Shown here piece by piece: positions 34,407 to 43,734 of a DNA stretch of 64,000 nt. The position numbers and the translations under genes were made by a program. Position 1 is the first letter of the stretch. Every line of letters starts with the position of its first letter. Source of the stretch: Mucilaginibacter terrigena (GTDB taxonomy: Bacteria > Bacteroidota > Bacteroidia > Sphingobacteriales > Sphingobacteriaceae); assembly GCF_004168255.1 (NCBI RefSeq), contig NZ_SEWG01000003.1:372001-436000 (forward strand), written 5' to 3'. A model generated the notes under the pieces. It was given only the letters and a program-made list of their open reading frames with translations. It was not told where the DNA came from and did not search any database.

Positions 34407-36236
34407 TTACCTGTTAAATTCTGCCGTAAAGGTAGATACGTTATTTTTTATATCGCTAACTGCTAATTCAAAAGTATGTTTCCCCGCAGTTATTGTATCA
34501 TCAAATGTATAACTTAATACCTTAGTTTTATAATCCCACTCCATAAGTACCCATTTACCATCAATTTTACCTGTGTAACTTTTTATACCGCTCAGGTTAT
34601 CGGTCATACGCAGCTTAATAGCCCTTATAGCATGCATATTACTACCGTTACGTATATTAACAGCTGTGATGACAGGTGCAACGGTATCCAGCTTAATATA
34701 ATAATCGCCAAATGCACGGGCCTTTGATTTAACGTAGCCATCTTCGTAAACACCGCCTATGCTGCCGGTGGCCGCATTAACAATTACCGCTTTATCTGCA
34801 TCGGCTCCCGGGTTTACATCGGGCTTTATCCACAGGTCGTACTCATCATGTATGGGCGTAAGTTTGTTGTGGATATGGTGCGTTTGCGATAGCGCCCCTG
34901 GTTTAGCGGGTGTGGTTGAATAGATGAAATCAAGGTCGTCGTACAAGTTGCCGGGCATAATGGTCACTTTAACCTTATCGTTGGCAAACTCGCTTTTCTT
35001 GTCGTAATGGAACAGCGTACCTGCAGGCCTCTCGGGCGCAATGTTACTTGAAGAGGTATTGGATTTAACTTTTAATGTTAAGGTAGATGTATTGCCGGCA
35101 ATATCTTTTACAATGTATTGCACCTCGTGCAGGGCATCATCATTAAAAGCTATTACACCACGGTTGATAGATTGCGGGTATAACGAGATGCGGCTACCGG
35201 GCAGTATAAAGCACTTTTGCATCCAGCGGCGCGCGGTAATGAACGCCGGGTAATCGATGTAGGCGTTAATGGCATGGGTTTGATCGAACGCGAAACGCTC
35301 AACCGCGAAAGTATACATGGTGATGCCATCCAGTTTTAACTCCAGCGAGTAAATGCCGTTGCGGTTAATAGACGCGCTGTTTTGATCGATCACCGAAATG
35401 CCGAAGCCCGTATTGCCGCTAAGATCTAATACCTGTGGTTTTGTTAAATGGTAGTTGCCGTTTGCGCCGGTTACCGCTAAAAATTCTTTTGGGGTTTTAT
35501 CACTAAACGGGTTGCCATTTAAATGATAGATGCCAATGGCTGTAATAGCTGGTGGTTTTGCGTCCGGAATGGTTAGGCCAAATAATTGTGGGTTTATGGT
35601 TTCCTGGGTAAGAGTGTCCCTGATCTCGAAATGCAGGTGCGGCCCTGCCGATGCGCCCCTGTTACCCGATATGGCTACCACATCGCTTTTATTTACTTTA
35701 AACAACCCGATAGGAACGGCGATATCTGCTTCGTAAGTTTGGTTTTTATACTGGTAATCGCGGATGTATTTGGCAACTTCGGGTGTAAAACTATCTATAT
35801 GGCCGTACACGGTGGTAAAGCCGTTGGGGTGGGTAATATATAAGGCATGGCCAAAACCGCCAAACTGTATCCTAACCCTTGATATATAACCATCGTATGC
35901 GGCATGTACCGGGAAGCCAATACGCTGGTTTGTCTTAAAATCGAGTCCCGAGTGGAAATGGTTTGCCCGCAGCTCGCCAAATGAACCTGCAGTGCTCGGC
36001 GACAGATCTAACGGGTAACGGAACTGGTTTTTGGGATATTGTTTGCTTTGGATAACATCCTGGGCGTGTGTGGCGGTGGCAAAAAATATCGCGATAGCGA
36101 TCAAACAAAAGGAGATGTCATTTCGAACGACAGAGAGAAATCTTGTTCGACCTGAATAGTTCGTCTTGCATATTGAACAAGATTTCTCCTCGTCCCTCGT
36201 TCGAAAGGACATTTCGTGTGGTAGTTTATTTAACAT
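34407..36236 (-). CDS. M23-family metallopeptidase with repeat-derived N-terminus
   Basis: A ~609-residue peptidoglycan-type endopeptidase. Its Zn site is NHFHSGLDFKTN (HxxxD) and PHLHFEIRD (HxH) in residues ~75-200 with GFGHALYITHPNGFTTVYGHID between; the rest is beta-rich. The ATG at 36236 overlaps the upstream hydrolase stop by 11 bases. A dispersed repeat supplies residues ~9-41, so a charged stretch precedes the hydrophobic export signal (LIAIAIFFATATHA), which otherwise lacks a nearby ATG. The real start is uncertain; the longer frame opens at 36257. Confidence 0.8.
   Translation of the reverse strand: MLNKLPHEMSFRTRDEEKSCSICKTNYSGRTRFLSVVRNDISFCLIAIAIFFATATHAQDVIQSKQYPKNQFRYPLDLSPSTAGSFGELRANHFHSGLDFKTNQRIGFPVHAAYDGYISRVRIQFGGFGHALYITHPNGFTTVYGHIDSFTPEVAKYIRDYQYKNQTYEADIAVPIGLFKVNKSDVVAISGNRGASAGPHLHFEIRDTLTQETINPQLFGLTIPDAKPPAITAIGIYHLNGNPFSDKTPKEFLAVTGANGNYHLTKPQVLDLSGNTGFGISVIDQNSASINRNGIYSLELKLDGITMYTFAVERFAFDQTHAINAYIDYPAFITARRWMQKCFILPGSRISLYPQSINRGVIAFNDDALHEVQYIVKDIAGNTSTLTLKVKSNTSSSNIAPERPAGTLFHYDKKSEFANDKVKVTIMPGNLYDDLDFIYSTTPAKPGALSQTHHIHNKLTPIHDEYDLWIKPDVNPGADADKAVIVNAATGSIGGVYEDGYVKSKARAFGDYYIKLDTVAPVITAVNIRNGSNMHAIRAIKLRMTDNLSGIKSYTGKIDGKWVLMEWDYKTKVLSYTFDDTITAGKHTFELAVSDIKNNVSTFTAEFNR
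36116..36212. repeat. Dispersed inverted repeat, GAGAAATCTT family, inside a coding start
   Basis: Outer arms TGTCATTTCGAACGA and TCGTTCGAAAGGACA with inner arms GAGAAATCTTGTTC and GAACAAGATTTCTC give a long nested palindrome. It is related to 23391-23514 and is translated as part of the N-terminus of the M23 peptidase frame. Confidence 0.85.
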
Positions 36237-36837
36237 AAAAGTCCAAAAGCTTTTCACCCTCCAAAAACCCTTCCAATTTGTCGCCTACGGCAACTTTGCC
36301 TACACCTTCGGGCGTGCCGGTAAAAATAAGGTCGCCTTTTTTTAGGGTAATATACTGCGAAACAAAGGCGATAATTCGTTCAAACGAAAAAAGCAGGTTT
36401 TTGGTGTTGCCTTGCTGGCGAGTTTGGCCGTTTATATCTAAATTAAAACTGATGTTATATATATCGGCAAATTTGGCCTTTGGTAAAAAGTTACTTACCG
36501 GGGCCGAATTATCAAAGGCCTTTGCAAGCTCCCACGGCAAGCCCTTTTCTTTATGTCGGGATTGGATATCGCGCGCTGTAAAATCAACGCCAAGGGCAAT
36601 TTCTTCATAGTAACCGGCTGCGAATTTCTCGCTGATGTGCTTGCCTTCCTTGCTCACCTTTAATACTATCTCAATTTCGTGATGTATATCCTGAGAAAAA
36701 TCTGGGTGATAAAAGGGCTTGTTATCCTTTAGCAGGGCGGTATCCGGCTTCATGAATATTACCGGCGTAATAGGCACCGGGTTATTTAATTCTTTGGCAT
36801 GCTCGGCATAGTTACGGCCAATGGCTATTATTTTCAT
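36226..36837 (-). CDS. Fumarylacetoacetate hydrolase-family protein
   Basis: A 203-residue FAH-fold protein with IGRNYAEHAKELNNP at the N-terminus, the metal ligands in HHEIEIVL (E-x-E) and GVDFTARDIQ (Asp), and IFTGTPEGVGKVAVGD at the end. Members are small acylpyruvases, oxaloacetate tautomerases or decarboxylases; the exact reaction is not readable. It precedes the M23 gene with an overlap of 11 bases and probably shares a transcript. Confidence 0.88.
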   Translation of the reverse strand: MKIIAIGRNYAEHAKELNNPVPITPVIFMKPDTALLKDNKPFYHPDFSQDIHHEIEIVLKVSKEGKHISEKFAAGYYEEIALGVDFTARDIQSRHKEKGLPWELAKAFDNSAPVSNFLPKAKFADIYNISFNLDINGQTRQQGNTKNLLFSFERIIAFVSQYITLKKGDLIFTGTPEGVGKVAVGDKLEGFLEGEKLLDFYVK

Positions 36838-36852
36838 AGAAGCCGAAATTAT

Positions 36853-36900
36853 AAACTCTAAATCCTAAATCCTAAAATCTGAGGGTTTAAATTCTAAAAA
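36853..36900. repeat. Short-word repeat (CTAAATCCTAAATC)
   Basis: The words CTAAATCCTAAATCCTAAAA and TTTAAATTCTAAAA form a degenerate tandem repeat upstream of the FAH gene. It fits the short-word class seen elsewhere here. Confidence 0.55.
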
Positions 36901-36978
36901 GAAGAATGCAGGGGTGAAGAAAAAGCCGATATTATGAACTATGTTAATCGAAAGCTCTGCTTTCAGGAGGGTGAGGGG

Positions 36979-37485
36979 CTAAAGAACCGAGATCCTTTTA
37001 TTTACCGATTCGGTACCAACCACTATTCGTATAAAATAAAAACCGCGCGATAGTTTGTTGCTTATGTTGTAGGTAATGTTCTGATCGCCAAATTCAACGC
37101 GCTGCGAAAGCAGGGTTAACACATTATTGCCCAAAATGTCCATCACATTTACATTAACATAGGCATTGCGCGCTATGGTGTACTTAACATTAATTACCTG
37201 GTCGGTAACGGGGTTTGGATAAACCTGTACATTGGTTAGCAGTTTATCATCAGGCCTTGAAAGGTTTATTTTAGCGGTTGAAACAGCCGCGGGTTTTAAT
37301 GGCGGTAAGGCCAGGTGCAGGCCATTTTTTAAATAAGATGTTTTTGCCGACTTTGCTTTAAGTGTGCGCAGGTACGAAGTATCACTTTTTTGAGCGCTAA
37401 CCCCTCTTGCAAGCGCAAAGTTTACCGCTATTGCAAGTACAATTACAGTAAACCAGGAATTAACAAAAGTAGATCTTCGCCCCAT
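36979..37485 (-). CDS. Small T9SS-sorted secreted protein
   Basis: A 168-residue protein with an N-terminal signal (SWFTVIVLAIAVNFALARGV, cut near SAQ), a short variable region (~35-80), and a type A sorting domain (NVQVYPNPVTDQVINVKYTI, DILGNNVL, RGFYFIRIVV, KRISVL). Since the cargo region is so short, it may be a small surface peptide or adaptor; no enzymatic motif is visible. It is divergent from the first kup gene. Confidence 0.85.
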   Translation of the reverse strand: MGRRSTFVNSWFTVIVLAIAVNFALARGVSAQKSDTSYLRTLKAKSAKTSYLKNGLHLALPPLKPAAVSTAKINLSRPDDKLLTNVQVYPNPVTDQVINVKYTIARNAYVNVNVMDILGNNVLTLLSQRVEFGDQNITYNISNKLSRGFYFIRIVVGTESVNKRISVL

Positions 37486-37501
37486 AGTATTATATTCTTT
37501 G

Positions 37502-37528
37502 CAAAAGTATAAATAATGCGCTCATCAA
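37502..37528 (-). promoter_or_regulatory. Promoter of the small T9SS protein
   Basis: On the minus strand, TACTTTTG (37502-37509) with a following C fits the -7 consensus, and TTG (37526-37528) lies 16 bases upstream as a -33 candidate. It is 16 bases before the ATG. Confidence 0.5.
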
Positions 37529-37632
37529 TTCATATAGTTACGAATTAATAAATAGTTTTAACAAATTTTAACAAAATAAGATTTTATTAGTTGTTGTAAG
37601 TTATAGACTTATACGATTGTTTATAGTTTAAG

Positions 37633-37660
37633 TTGTTAATGGATTTTTTTAATAGTTTTG
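37633..37660 (+). promoter_or_regulatory. Promoter of the first kup gene
   Basis: TTG (37633-37635) and TAGTTTTG (37653-37660), 17 bases apart, fit -33 and -7 elements. The GTG start follows after 18 bases. Confidence 0.5.
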
Positions 37661-37678
37661 TATCCTTTTTAAATCAGC

Positions 37679-39634
37679 GTGTCAAACCATAAAGATCTGC
37701 AGAAACTATCAGCCTCGGGGCTGCTTATTAGTTTAGGAATAATCTACGGTGATATAGGTACATCCCCTTTGTATGTATTTAAAGCTATCATTGGCACAAA
37801 CCGCATCTCCGAAACTTTGGTGCTGGGGGGCGTATCGCTCATCTTCTGGACACTCACCCTGCAAACTACACTTAAGTACGTTGTAATAACCCTAAGGGCA
37901 GATAACAAGGGCGAAGGTGGCGTTTTTTCGTTGTTCTCGCTGGTTAGGCGCAGGGCCAAATGGCTTATTATACCCGCTATTATCGGGTGGTGCGCGCTAC
38001 TGGCCGATGGTATTATTACCCCGCCAATTACCATATCCGCGGCTATAGAAGGCTTAAGCTCGCGCTATCATAACCTGCCCACATTTTATATAGTGGTAGG
38101 TATCATCACCTTTTTGTTTTTTATACAGCAGTACGGCTCATCTATTGTAGGACGGGCTTTTGGGCCAATTATGTTTTTGTGGTTTACCATGATGGGGGTT
38201 TTGGGCATAAGCTATATAGTGCAAATGCCCTCTATATTAAAAGGATTAAACCCCTATTATGCCTACCAACTGCTTAGCAGCGATTATAATGCTTTTGTTA
38301 TTTTGGGTGCAGTTTTCCTGTGTACAACCGGGGCCGAAGCCTTATACTCCGACCTGGGGCATTGTGGCAGGCCAAACATACGGGCTACCTGGTTATACGT
38401 TAAGCCATGCTTGCTGCTAAACTATTTTGGGCAGGCTGTATGGCTTTTGCAGCGTAACGGCCGTAACGATATCGACCTGAATGTATTTAACCCTTTTTAC
38501 CAGATCATGCCCTCGTGGTTCCTCATATTTGGTATAGGTATAGCTACGGTGGCGGCGGTTATTGCCTGCCAGGCGGTAATATCAAGTTCATTCACATTAA
38601 TAGCCGAGGCAGTGCGGTTGAACTTATGGCCCAAGGTTAAAATAGTTTACCCAAGCGACCAAAAGGGCCAGCTTTACGTACCCAGTATTAACTGGATACT
38701 TTTTGCAGGATGCCTGGGCGTGATGTGGCTGTTTAAAAAATCGGAAGCTATGGAAGCGGCTTATGGCTTAAGTATAACCGTAGCCATGATGATGACTACC
38801 ATACTTATCTCTAATTTTTTAAAGCGAAAGAAGGTGCCTACTTACATCATTGTGATGTTTTTTGTAATGTATATTGTAATTGAGGGGGCATTTTTATTGG
38901 GAAACCTGCATAAGTTTATTGATGGGGGTTGGTTTACACTATCAATAGGTGTGGTATTATTTATCGTGATGTGGACATGGTACTCGGCCCGTAAGATCAA
39001 AAACCGCTTTGTAAAGTTTATCGAGATAGACGACTACTTTAACATCATCAAAGAAATGAGCGAAGACCATACGGTGCCCAAATACGCATCGCAATTGGTT
39101 TACATGACCAGCGCCAACTTTAACTCGGAGATAGAATCAAAAATTATTTATTCGATACTTCAAAAGAAACCCAAACGCGCCGATGTTTACTGGCTGGTGC
39201 ACGTAGATGTGGTGGACGAGCCATACAAACGCGATTACGAGGTGGATTTTTTAGTGCCGGGTAAACTGATCCGTATCGACTTTAAACTTGGGTTTAGGGT
39301 AGAGCAGCAAATAAACCTGCTGTTCCGCAAAGTGGTGGAAGATCTGGTGAAGAACGGCGAGGTGGATATTACCAGCCGGTACGAATCGTTAAATAAGCAC
39401 AAAATTGTGGGCGATTTTAGGTTTGTGGTGATTGAGAAGGTGTTATCGCGCTCGCATAACCTATCGCTTTACGAGCGTTTTATCATGTTCATATACGTAC
39501 AATTGAAAAAGGTGAGCTTATCAGAAGAGCGCAATTTTGGCCTCGACCTAAGCTTTGTAACTGTAGAAAAAGTACCGTTAATGCTTACATCGCCCGATAG
39601 TGTTGAAATACACAGGGTAGATGTATCATCATAA
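37679..39634 (+). CDS. kup: Kup-family potassium transporter, copy 1
   Basis: A 651-residue inner-membrane K+ uptake protein (KUP/HAK/KT family, proton-coupled) with about 12 membrane helices over residues 1-430 and a cytoplasmic C-terminal domain. Signatures are GIIYGDIGTSPLYVFKAI, LTLQTTLKYV, ADGIITPPITISAAIEGL and TTGAEALYSDLGHCG. It begins with GTG (no ATG nearby). Another Kup gene with the same plan and start follows after 62 bases and a terminator, so the pair is a tandem duplication with separately ended transcripts. Confidence 0.95.
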   Translation: MSNHKDLQKLSASGLLISLGIIYGDIGTSPLYVFKAIIGTNRISETLVLGGVSLIFWTLTLQTTLKYVVITLRADNKGEGGVFSLFSLVRRRAKWLIIPAIIGWCALLADGIITPPITISAAIEGLSSRYHNLPTFYIVVGIITFLFFIQQYGSSIVGRAFGPIMFLWFTMMGVLGISYIVQMPSILKGLNPYYAYQLLSSDYNAFVILGAVFLCTTGAEALYSDLGHCGRPNIRATWLYVKPCLLLNYFGQAVWLLQRNGRNDIDLNVFNPFYQIMPSWFLIFGIGIATVAAVIACQAVISSSFTLIAEAVRLNLWPKVKIVYPSDQKGQLYVPSINWILFAGCLGVMWLFKKSEAMEAAYGLSITVAMMMTTILISNFLKRKKVPTYIIVMFFVMYIVIEGAFLLGNLHKFIDGGWFTLSIGVVLFIVMWTWYSARKIKNRFVKFIEIDDYFNIIKEMSEDHTVPKYASQLVYMTSANFNSEIESKIIYSILQKKPKRADVYWLVHVDVVDEPYKRDYEVDFLVPGKLIRIDFKLGFRVEQQINLLFRKVVEDLVKNGEVDITSRYESLNKHKIVGDFRFVVIEKVLSRSHNLSLYERFIMFIYVQLKKVSLSEERNFGLDLSFVTVEKVPLMLTSPDSVEIHRVDVSS

Positions 39635-39643
39635 TAAACAGAG

Positions 39644-39672
39644 GAGCCTGGTTGCCATAACCAGGCTCTTTT
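39644..39672 (+). terminator. Terminator between the two kup genes
   Basis: Perfect 10-bp arms (GAGCCTGGTT and AACCAGGCTC) with a 5-base loop, then TTTT. It begins 10 bases after the first kup stop. Confidence 0.85.
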
Positions 39673-39696
39673 GCTGGATAATAAATAAGTAAAAAA

Positions 39697-41664
39697 GTGT
39701 CGCATCAAAAAGACTTACAGAAACTAACCGCCGCCGGGCTGCTGATTAGTTTAGGAATAATTTACGGTGATATTGGTACATCGCCGTTATATGTGTTTAA
39801 AGCAATAGTAGGGTTAGGGCATACCAACTTCTCGCAGCGTATTTCAGAAACACTGGTAGTAGGTGGCGTATCCCTTATTATTTGGACGCTTACATTGCAA
39901 ACAACGTTAAAGTATGTGGTGATAACGCTGCGGGCAGATAACAAAGGTGAGGGGGGCATATTCTCGCTTTTTTCCCTGGTACGCCGTAAGGCCAAATGGT
40001 TAATTGTGCCGGCCGTTTTAGGTGGCTGTGCGCTGCTTGCCGATGGTATTATTACCCCGCCTATAACCATATCATCGGCTATCGAGGGGCTTACTACCTA
40101 CTATCCGAATTTGCCAACGGTACAAATTGTGATTGCCATTATAGCGGTGCTGTTTATTATACAGCAGTTTGGTACATCGCTGGTAGGTAAGGCTTTTGGG
40201 CCGATGATGTTTATATGGTTTAGTATGATGGGTGTTTTAGGTATAAACTATATTATAAAAATGCCCGAAATATTAAAGGCGCTTAATCCCTATTACGCTT
40301 ATCATTTACTCACCAGCGATTATAACGCGTTTATTATACTGGGCGCGGTGTTCCTGTGTACTACCGGTGCCGAAGCCCTGTATTCCGACCTGGGGCACTG
40401 CGGGCGTAAAAACATCCAGATAAGCTGGATCTATGTAAAAACCTGCCTGGTGCTAAATTACCTGGGGCAGGCTGTTTGGCTGCTACAGCACAAAGGCCAG
40501 TCTATCGATCTGAGCATTAACAACCCCTTTTACAAAATAATGCCCGATTGGTTCCTAATATTTGGGATAGGCATAGCTACTATTGCGGCGGTTATTGCCA
40601 GCCAGGCGTTAATATCGGGCTCGTTCACGCTCATAGCCGAAGCCGTGCGGCTTAATTTATGGCCTAAGGTGCGCATCAATTATCCGTCTGAACAAAAGGG
40701 GCAATTATATGTACCCAGTGTAAACTGGCTGCTTTGTTTTGGTTGTATTGGGGTGGTGTTACTATTTAGGCACGAGGCTAAAATGCAGGCTGCATACGGG
40801 CTTAGTATTACGGTAGCCATGCTAATGACCACCATATTGGTATCAAAATACCTGCAACGTAAAAAGGTGCCTGCCTATCTTATTGGCATATTTTTAGCCA
40901 TTTATTTGACTATCGAGGGGATCTTCCTGGTGGGTAACCTGCATAAGTTTATGGAAGGCGGCTGGTTTACCCTATCGATAGGCTTAGTGCTGTTCACCAT
41001 CATGTGGACCTGGTTCACCGCCCGCAAGATCAAGAACCGGTATGTTAAGTTTATCGAGATAGATGATTACTTTAACATCATTAAAGAAATGAGCGAGGAC
41101 GATAGCGTACCCAAATATGCTTCGCAGCTGGTTTATTTAACCAGTGCCAATTTTAACTCCGAGATAGAATCAAAGATCATTTACTCCATATTACAAAAGC
41201 AGCCCAAACGTGCTGATGTTTACTGGCTGGTACACGTAGATGTGGTGGACGAGCCTTACAAAAGCGAATACGAGGTTGACTTTTTAGTGCCGGGCAAATT
41301 AATCCGTGTAGATTTTAAACTGGGCTTTAGGGTAGAGCAGCAAATAAACCTGCTGTTTCGCAAAGTAGTGGAAGACCTGGTGAAAAATGGCGAGATAGAT
41401 ATTACCAGCACCTACAAATCGTTAAACAAGCACAAAATTGTTGGCGACTTTAGGTTTGTGGTGATAGAGAAGGTTTTGTCGCGATCACACTACCTGTCGC
41501 TTTACGAGAAGATCATCATGTTCATCTACCGCGAACTGAAAAAGATCAGCCTATCTGAAGAGCGCAACTTTGGCCTGGACCTGAGCTTTGTAACGGTAGA
41601 AAAAGTACCGCTGATGCTCACATCGCCCGAGAGCGTTAAACTTGAACGGGTTAATCATCATTAA
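39697..41664 (+). CDS. kup: Kup-family potassium transporter, copy 2
   Basis: A 655-residue paralogue of the preceding gene with the same signatures (GIIYGDIGTSPLYVFKAI, ADGIITPPITISSAIEGL, TTGAEALYSDLGHCG) and the same length of cytoplasmic domain, including ITSTYKSLNKHKIVGDFRFV. It has a few extra residues (LGHTNFSQ) near position 37 that copy 1 lacks. It also starts with GTG. Long stretches are identical, so the duplication is recent or maintained by conversion. A terminator follows. Confidence 0.95.
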   Translation: MSHQKDLQKLTAAGLLISLGIIYGDIGTSPLYVFKAIVGLGHTNFSQRISETLVVGGVSLIIWTLTLQTTLKYVVITLRADNKGEGGIFSLFSLVRRKAKWLIVPAVLGGCALLADGIITPPITISSAIEGLTTYYPNLPTVQIVIAIIAVLFIIQQFGTSLVGKAFGPMMFIWFSMMGVLGINYIIKMPEILKALNPYYAYHLLTSDYNAFIILGAVFLCTTGAEALYSDLGHCGRKNIQISWIYVKTCLVLNYLGQAVWLLQHKGQSIDLSINNPFYKIMPDWFLIFGIGIATIAAVIASQALISGSFTLIAEAVRLNLWPKVRINYPSEQKGQLYVPSVNWLLCFGCIGVVLLFRHEAKMQAAYGLSITVAMLMTTILVSKYLQRKKVPAYLIGIFLAIYLTIEGIFLVGNLHKFMEGGWFTLSIGLVLFTIMWTWFTARKIKNRYVKFIEIDDYFNIIKEMSEDDSVPKYASQLVYLTSANFNSEIESKIIYSILQKQPKRADVYWLVHVDVVDEPYKSEYEVDFLVPGKLIRVDFKLGFRVEQQINLLFRKVVEDLVKNGEIDITSTYKSLNKHKIVGDFRFVVIEKVLSRSHYLSLYEKIIMFIYRELKKISLSEERNFGLDLSFVTVEKVPLMLTSPESVKLERVNHH

Positions 41665-41685
41665 AAAAAGCTATATCACATTTAC

Positions 41686-41717
41686 AAGGGTACCCGTTAA
41701 CGGGTGCCCTTTTTTTG
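41686..41717 (+). terminator. Terminator after the second kup gene
   Basis: Arms AAGGGTACCCG and CGGGTGCCCTT (one G-U pair) with loop TTAA, followed by seven Ts. Confidence 0.88.
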
Positions 41718-41726
41718 TTTTGTCAC

Positions 41727-41853
41727 TTTCGCAGTCGCTCGGCTCCAGCCGAGTGACCATTATTATAAGGCCTCTGGCCGCACTACTTAAATCTACAGCG
41801 GCAAGATGCCGCCAAATAGTCGTCACTCGGCTGGAGCCGAGCGACTGCGGAAA
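41727..41853. repeat. Long inverted repeat with 30-bp arms
   Basis: Left arm (41727-41756) and right arm (41822-41853) are complements over about 30 bases with one missing C; the core is GTCGCTCGGCTCCAGCCGAG. The 65-base centre contains lesser pairings. It sits between two terminators and belongs to no gene. Confidence 0.85.
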
Positions 41854-41884
41854 CAAGGCTATAATGACAGGTGGTTTAAACAAA

Positions 41885-41911
41885 AAATGCCGGCATTAAT
41901 GCCGGCATTTT
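41885..41911. terminator. Bidirectional terminator before the APC permease stop
   Basis: Perfect arms AAATGCCGGCA and TGCCGGCATTT around loop TTAA, with A-run and T-run flanks. It serves the converging permease gene and possibly the long inverted repeat. Confidence 0.8.
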
Positions 41912-41933
41912 TGTTGATGAGATGATCATCAGA

Positions 41934-43652
41934 TTATCTTTCTAAATGTGCGTTCTCCGGCTTGCCAAGCTTACTATGTTTGTAGCCGTAGCTAAAATAA
42001 ATAACAAGGCCTATTATAAGCCATGCCAGGAAACGGATCCAGCTTTCATATTCCAACTCGGCCATTAGGTAAAAGCAGCTTACAAGGCCTAATACAGGGA
42101 TAAGCGATAGTTTTTTTACAAATGCCAGCACAGCTAAAGTTGCCGATAACAGGATAAACAAAAAGTATGGAAATTTATGGTGCAGATCGGTACCGCTAAA
42201 CAGGTTCATGATATTATTCCTGAAAAAGTACGCGCCTACAACAAAAAGCACGGGCACTATCCATTGCGAATTAATGTATGGCAGATGAAATTTGCCTTTA
42301 ACAGCAGCTTCGCGCGGTAATAACAACACACCGCCGCACACCAGCACAAACGCGAATAACGTACCTATACTGGTTAGGTTGGTTACTTCGGTAAGGTTAA
42401 GGAATAAGGCGGGGACGGCTACCACAAACCCGGTTACTATAGTAGCAAACGATGGTGTATGAAATCTTGGGTGGATGCGCGAGAACGCCTTTGGTAATAA
42501 CCCATCACGACTCATGCTCATCCAGATACGGGGTTGGCCCAACTGGAATATAAGCAACACGCTGGCAGTAGCCACCACCGCGCTGATAGAGATAACATAG
42601 CTTATATTCTTTAACCCAACCTTAGCAAACACATAAGCCAATGGGTCGCCAACTCTAAGGTCTTTATAATTGACCATTCCGGTTAAAACAAGGGCTATCA
42701 GGATATATAAAACAGTGCAAATAATTAAGGAGTAGATCATACCGCGAGGCAGGTCCTTCTGTGGGTTCTTACATTCTTCGGCAGTGGTAGATATGGCATC
42801 GAAACCAATGTAGGCGAAGAATACACCGGATACGCCCTTCATCACCCCGCTAAAGCCGTTTGGCAAAAATGGGTGCCAGTTGGCCGGTGTAACGTAGAAA
42901 AAGCCGATAACGATAACCGCAATTACAATGGCTATTTTTAAATAAACCATAGCGTTGGTTGCTTTTTTTGTTTCGCGGATGCCTATATAAACCAGGTAGG
43001 TAATTACAAATACAATAGCTAAAGCAGGTATGTTGGCTATAAATTTAATATTGCCGCTACCCGGGGCGGTTGCCCATGCCGAGGCTGCAATGCGCATACG
43101 GTCGGTAATTTCGGCAAGGTTGCCACTGGCTGTAAGCTCCTGTATCTTCTCGTGCGCGGTAAACGCCGAGAAATAATCCATAGTTAAAAACGTGGGCATG
43201 TGGATATTAAACCCTTCGAGCAGGTTCACAAAGTATTCGCTCCAGGAGATGGCTACGGCTATATTTCCTATGGCATACTCCATCAGCAGGTCCCAGCCTA
43301 TTATCCAGGCTATTAGCTCGCCAAAAGACGCGTAAGCATAAGTATAGGCGCTGCCCGCAACGGGTATGCGCGATGCAAACTCAGCATAGCAAAGGGCAGA
43401 AAATCCGCAGGTAATGGCTGTAATAACAAATAAGATGCTTACGCCCGGCCCCCCTTGGAAGGAGGCTTCGCCAATGGTTGAAAAGATCCCTGCGCCAACT
43501 ACGGCGGCTATACCCATCAGGGTAAGATCTTTAACATTTAGCGCTTTTTCAAGCCGGGATGCGGTGCCCGGGTGTTCACTGTCACTAAAACCGCTGGCAA
43601 CATCAGCTAAGATCTTAGTGACTGATTTTCTGCGAAATATACTTCTCGACAT
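41934..43652 (-). CDS. APC-family amino acid permease
   Basis: A 572-residue inner-membrane transporter with about 13 helices. Signatures are DLTLMGIAAVVGAGIFSTIG near residue 45 (TM1 with the unwound GAG motif), YAEFASRIPVAGSAYTYAY and FFAYIGFDAISTTAEECKNPQKDLPRG. This fits cationic amino acid transporter-like members of the APC superfamily; the substrate is not readable. It is divergent from the PAP2 gene and ends at a bidirectional terminator. Confidence 0.92.
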   Translation of the reverse strand: MSRSIFRRKSVTKILADVASGFSDSEHPGTASRLEKALNVKDLTLMGIAAVVGAGIFSTIGEASFQGGPGVSILFVITAITCGFSALCYAEFASRIPVAGSAYTYAYASFGELIAWIIGWDLLMEYAIGNIAVAISWSEYFVNLLEGFNIHMPTFLTMDYFSAFTAHEKIQELTASGNLAEITDRMRIAASAWATAPGSGNIKFIANIPALAIVFVITYLVYIGIRETKKATNAMVYLKIAIVIAVIVIGFFYVTPANWHPFLPNGFSGVMKGVSGVFFAYIGFDAISTTAEECKNPQKDLPRGMIYSLIICTVLYILIALVLTGMVNYKDLRVGDPLAYVFAKVGLKNISYVISISAVVATASVLLIFQLGQPRIWMSMSRDGLLPKAFSRIHPRFHTPSFATIVTGFVVAVPALFLNLTEVTNLTSIGTLFAFVLVCGGVLLLPREAAVKGKFHLPYINSQWIVPVLFVVGAYFFRNNIMNLFSGTDLHHKFPYFLFILLSATLAVLAFVKKLSLIPVLGLVSCFYLMAELEYESWIRFLAWLIIGLVIYFSYGYKHSKLGKPENAHLER

Positions 43653-43734
43653 ATAATTAGATCAGTTTGGTCTTTTTCCAAACCAAACATAACCATTTTT
43701 TTGCATTGAAAAACTATATGCTTACTTTGTGCCG

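Noticed and set aside
41642-41899. Open frames on both strands over the inverted repeat after kup copy 2
   Set aside because: They run through terminators and the inverted repeat and share its mirrored words, so they are not genes.
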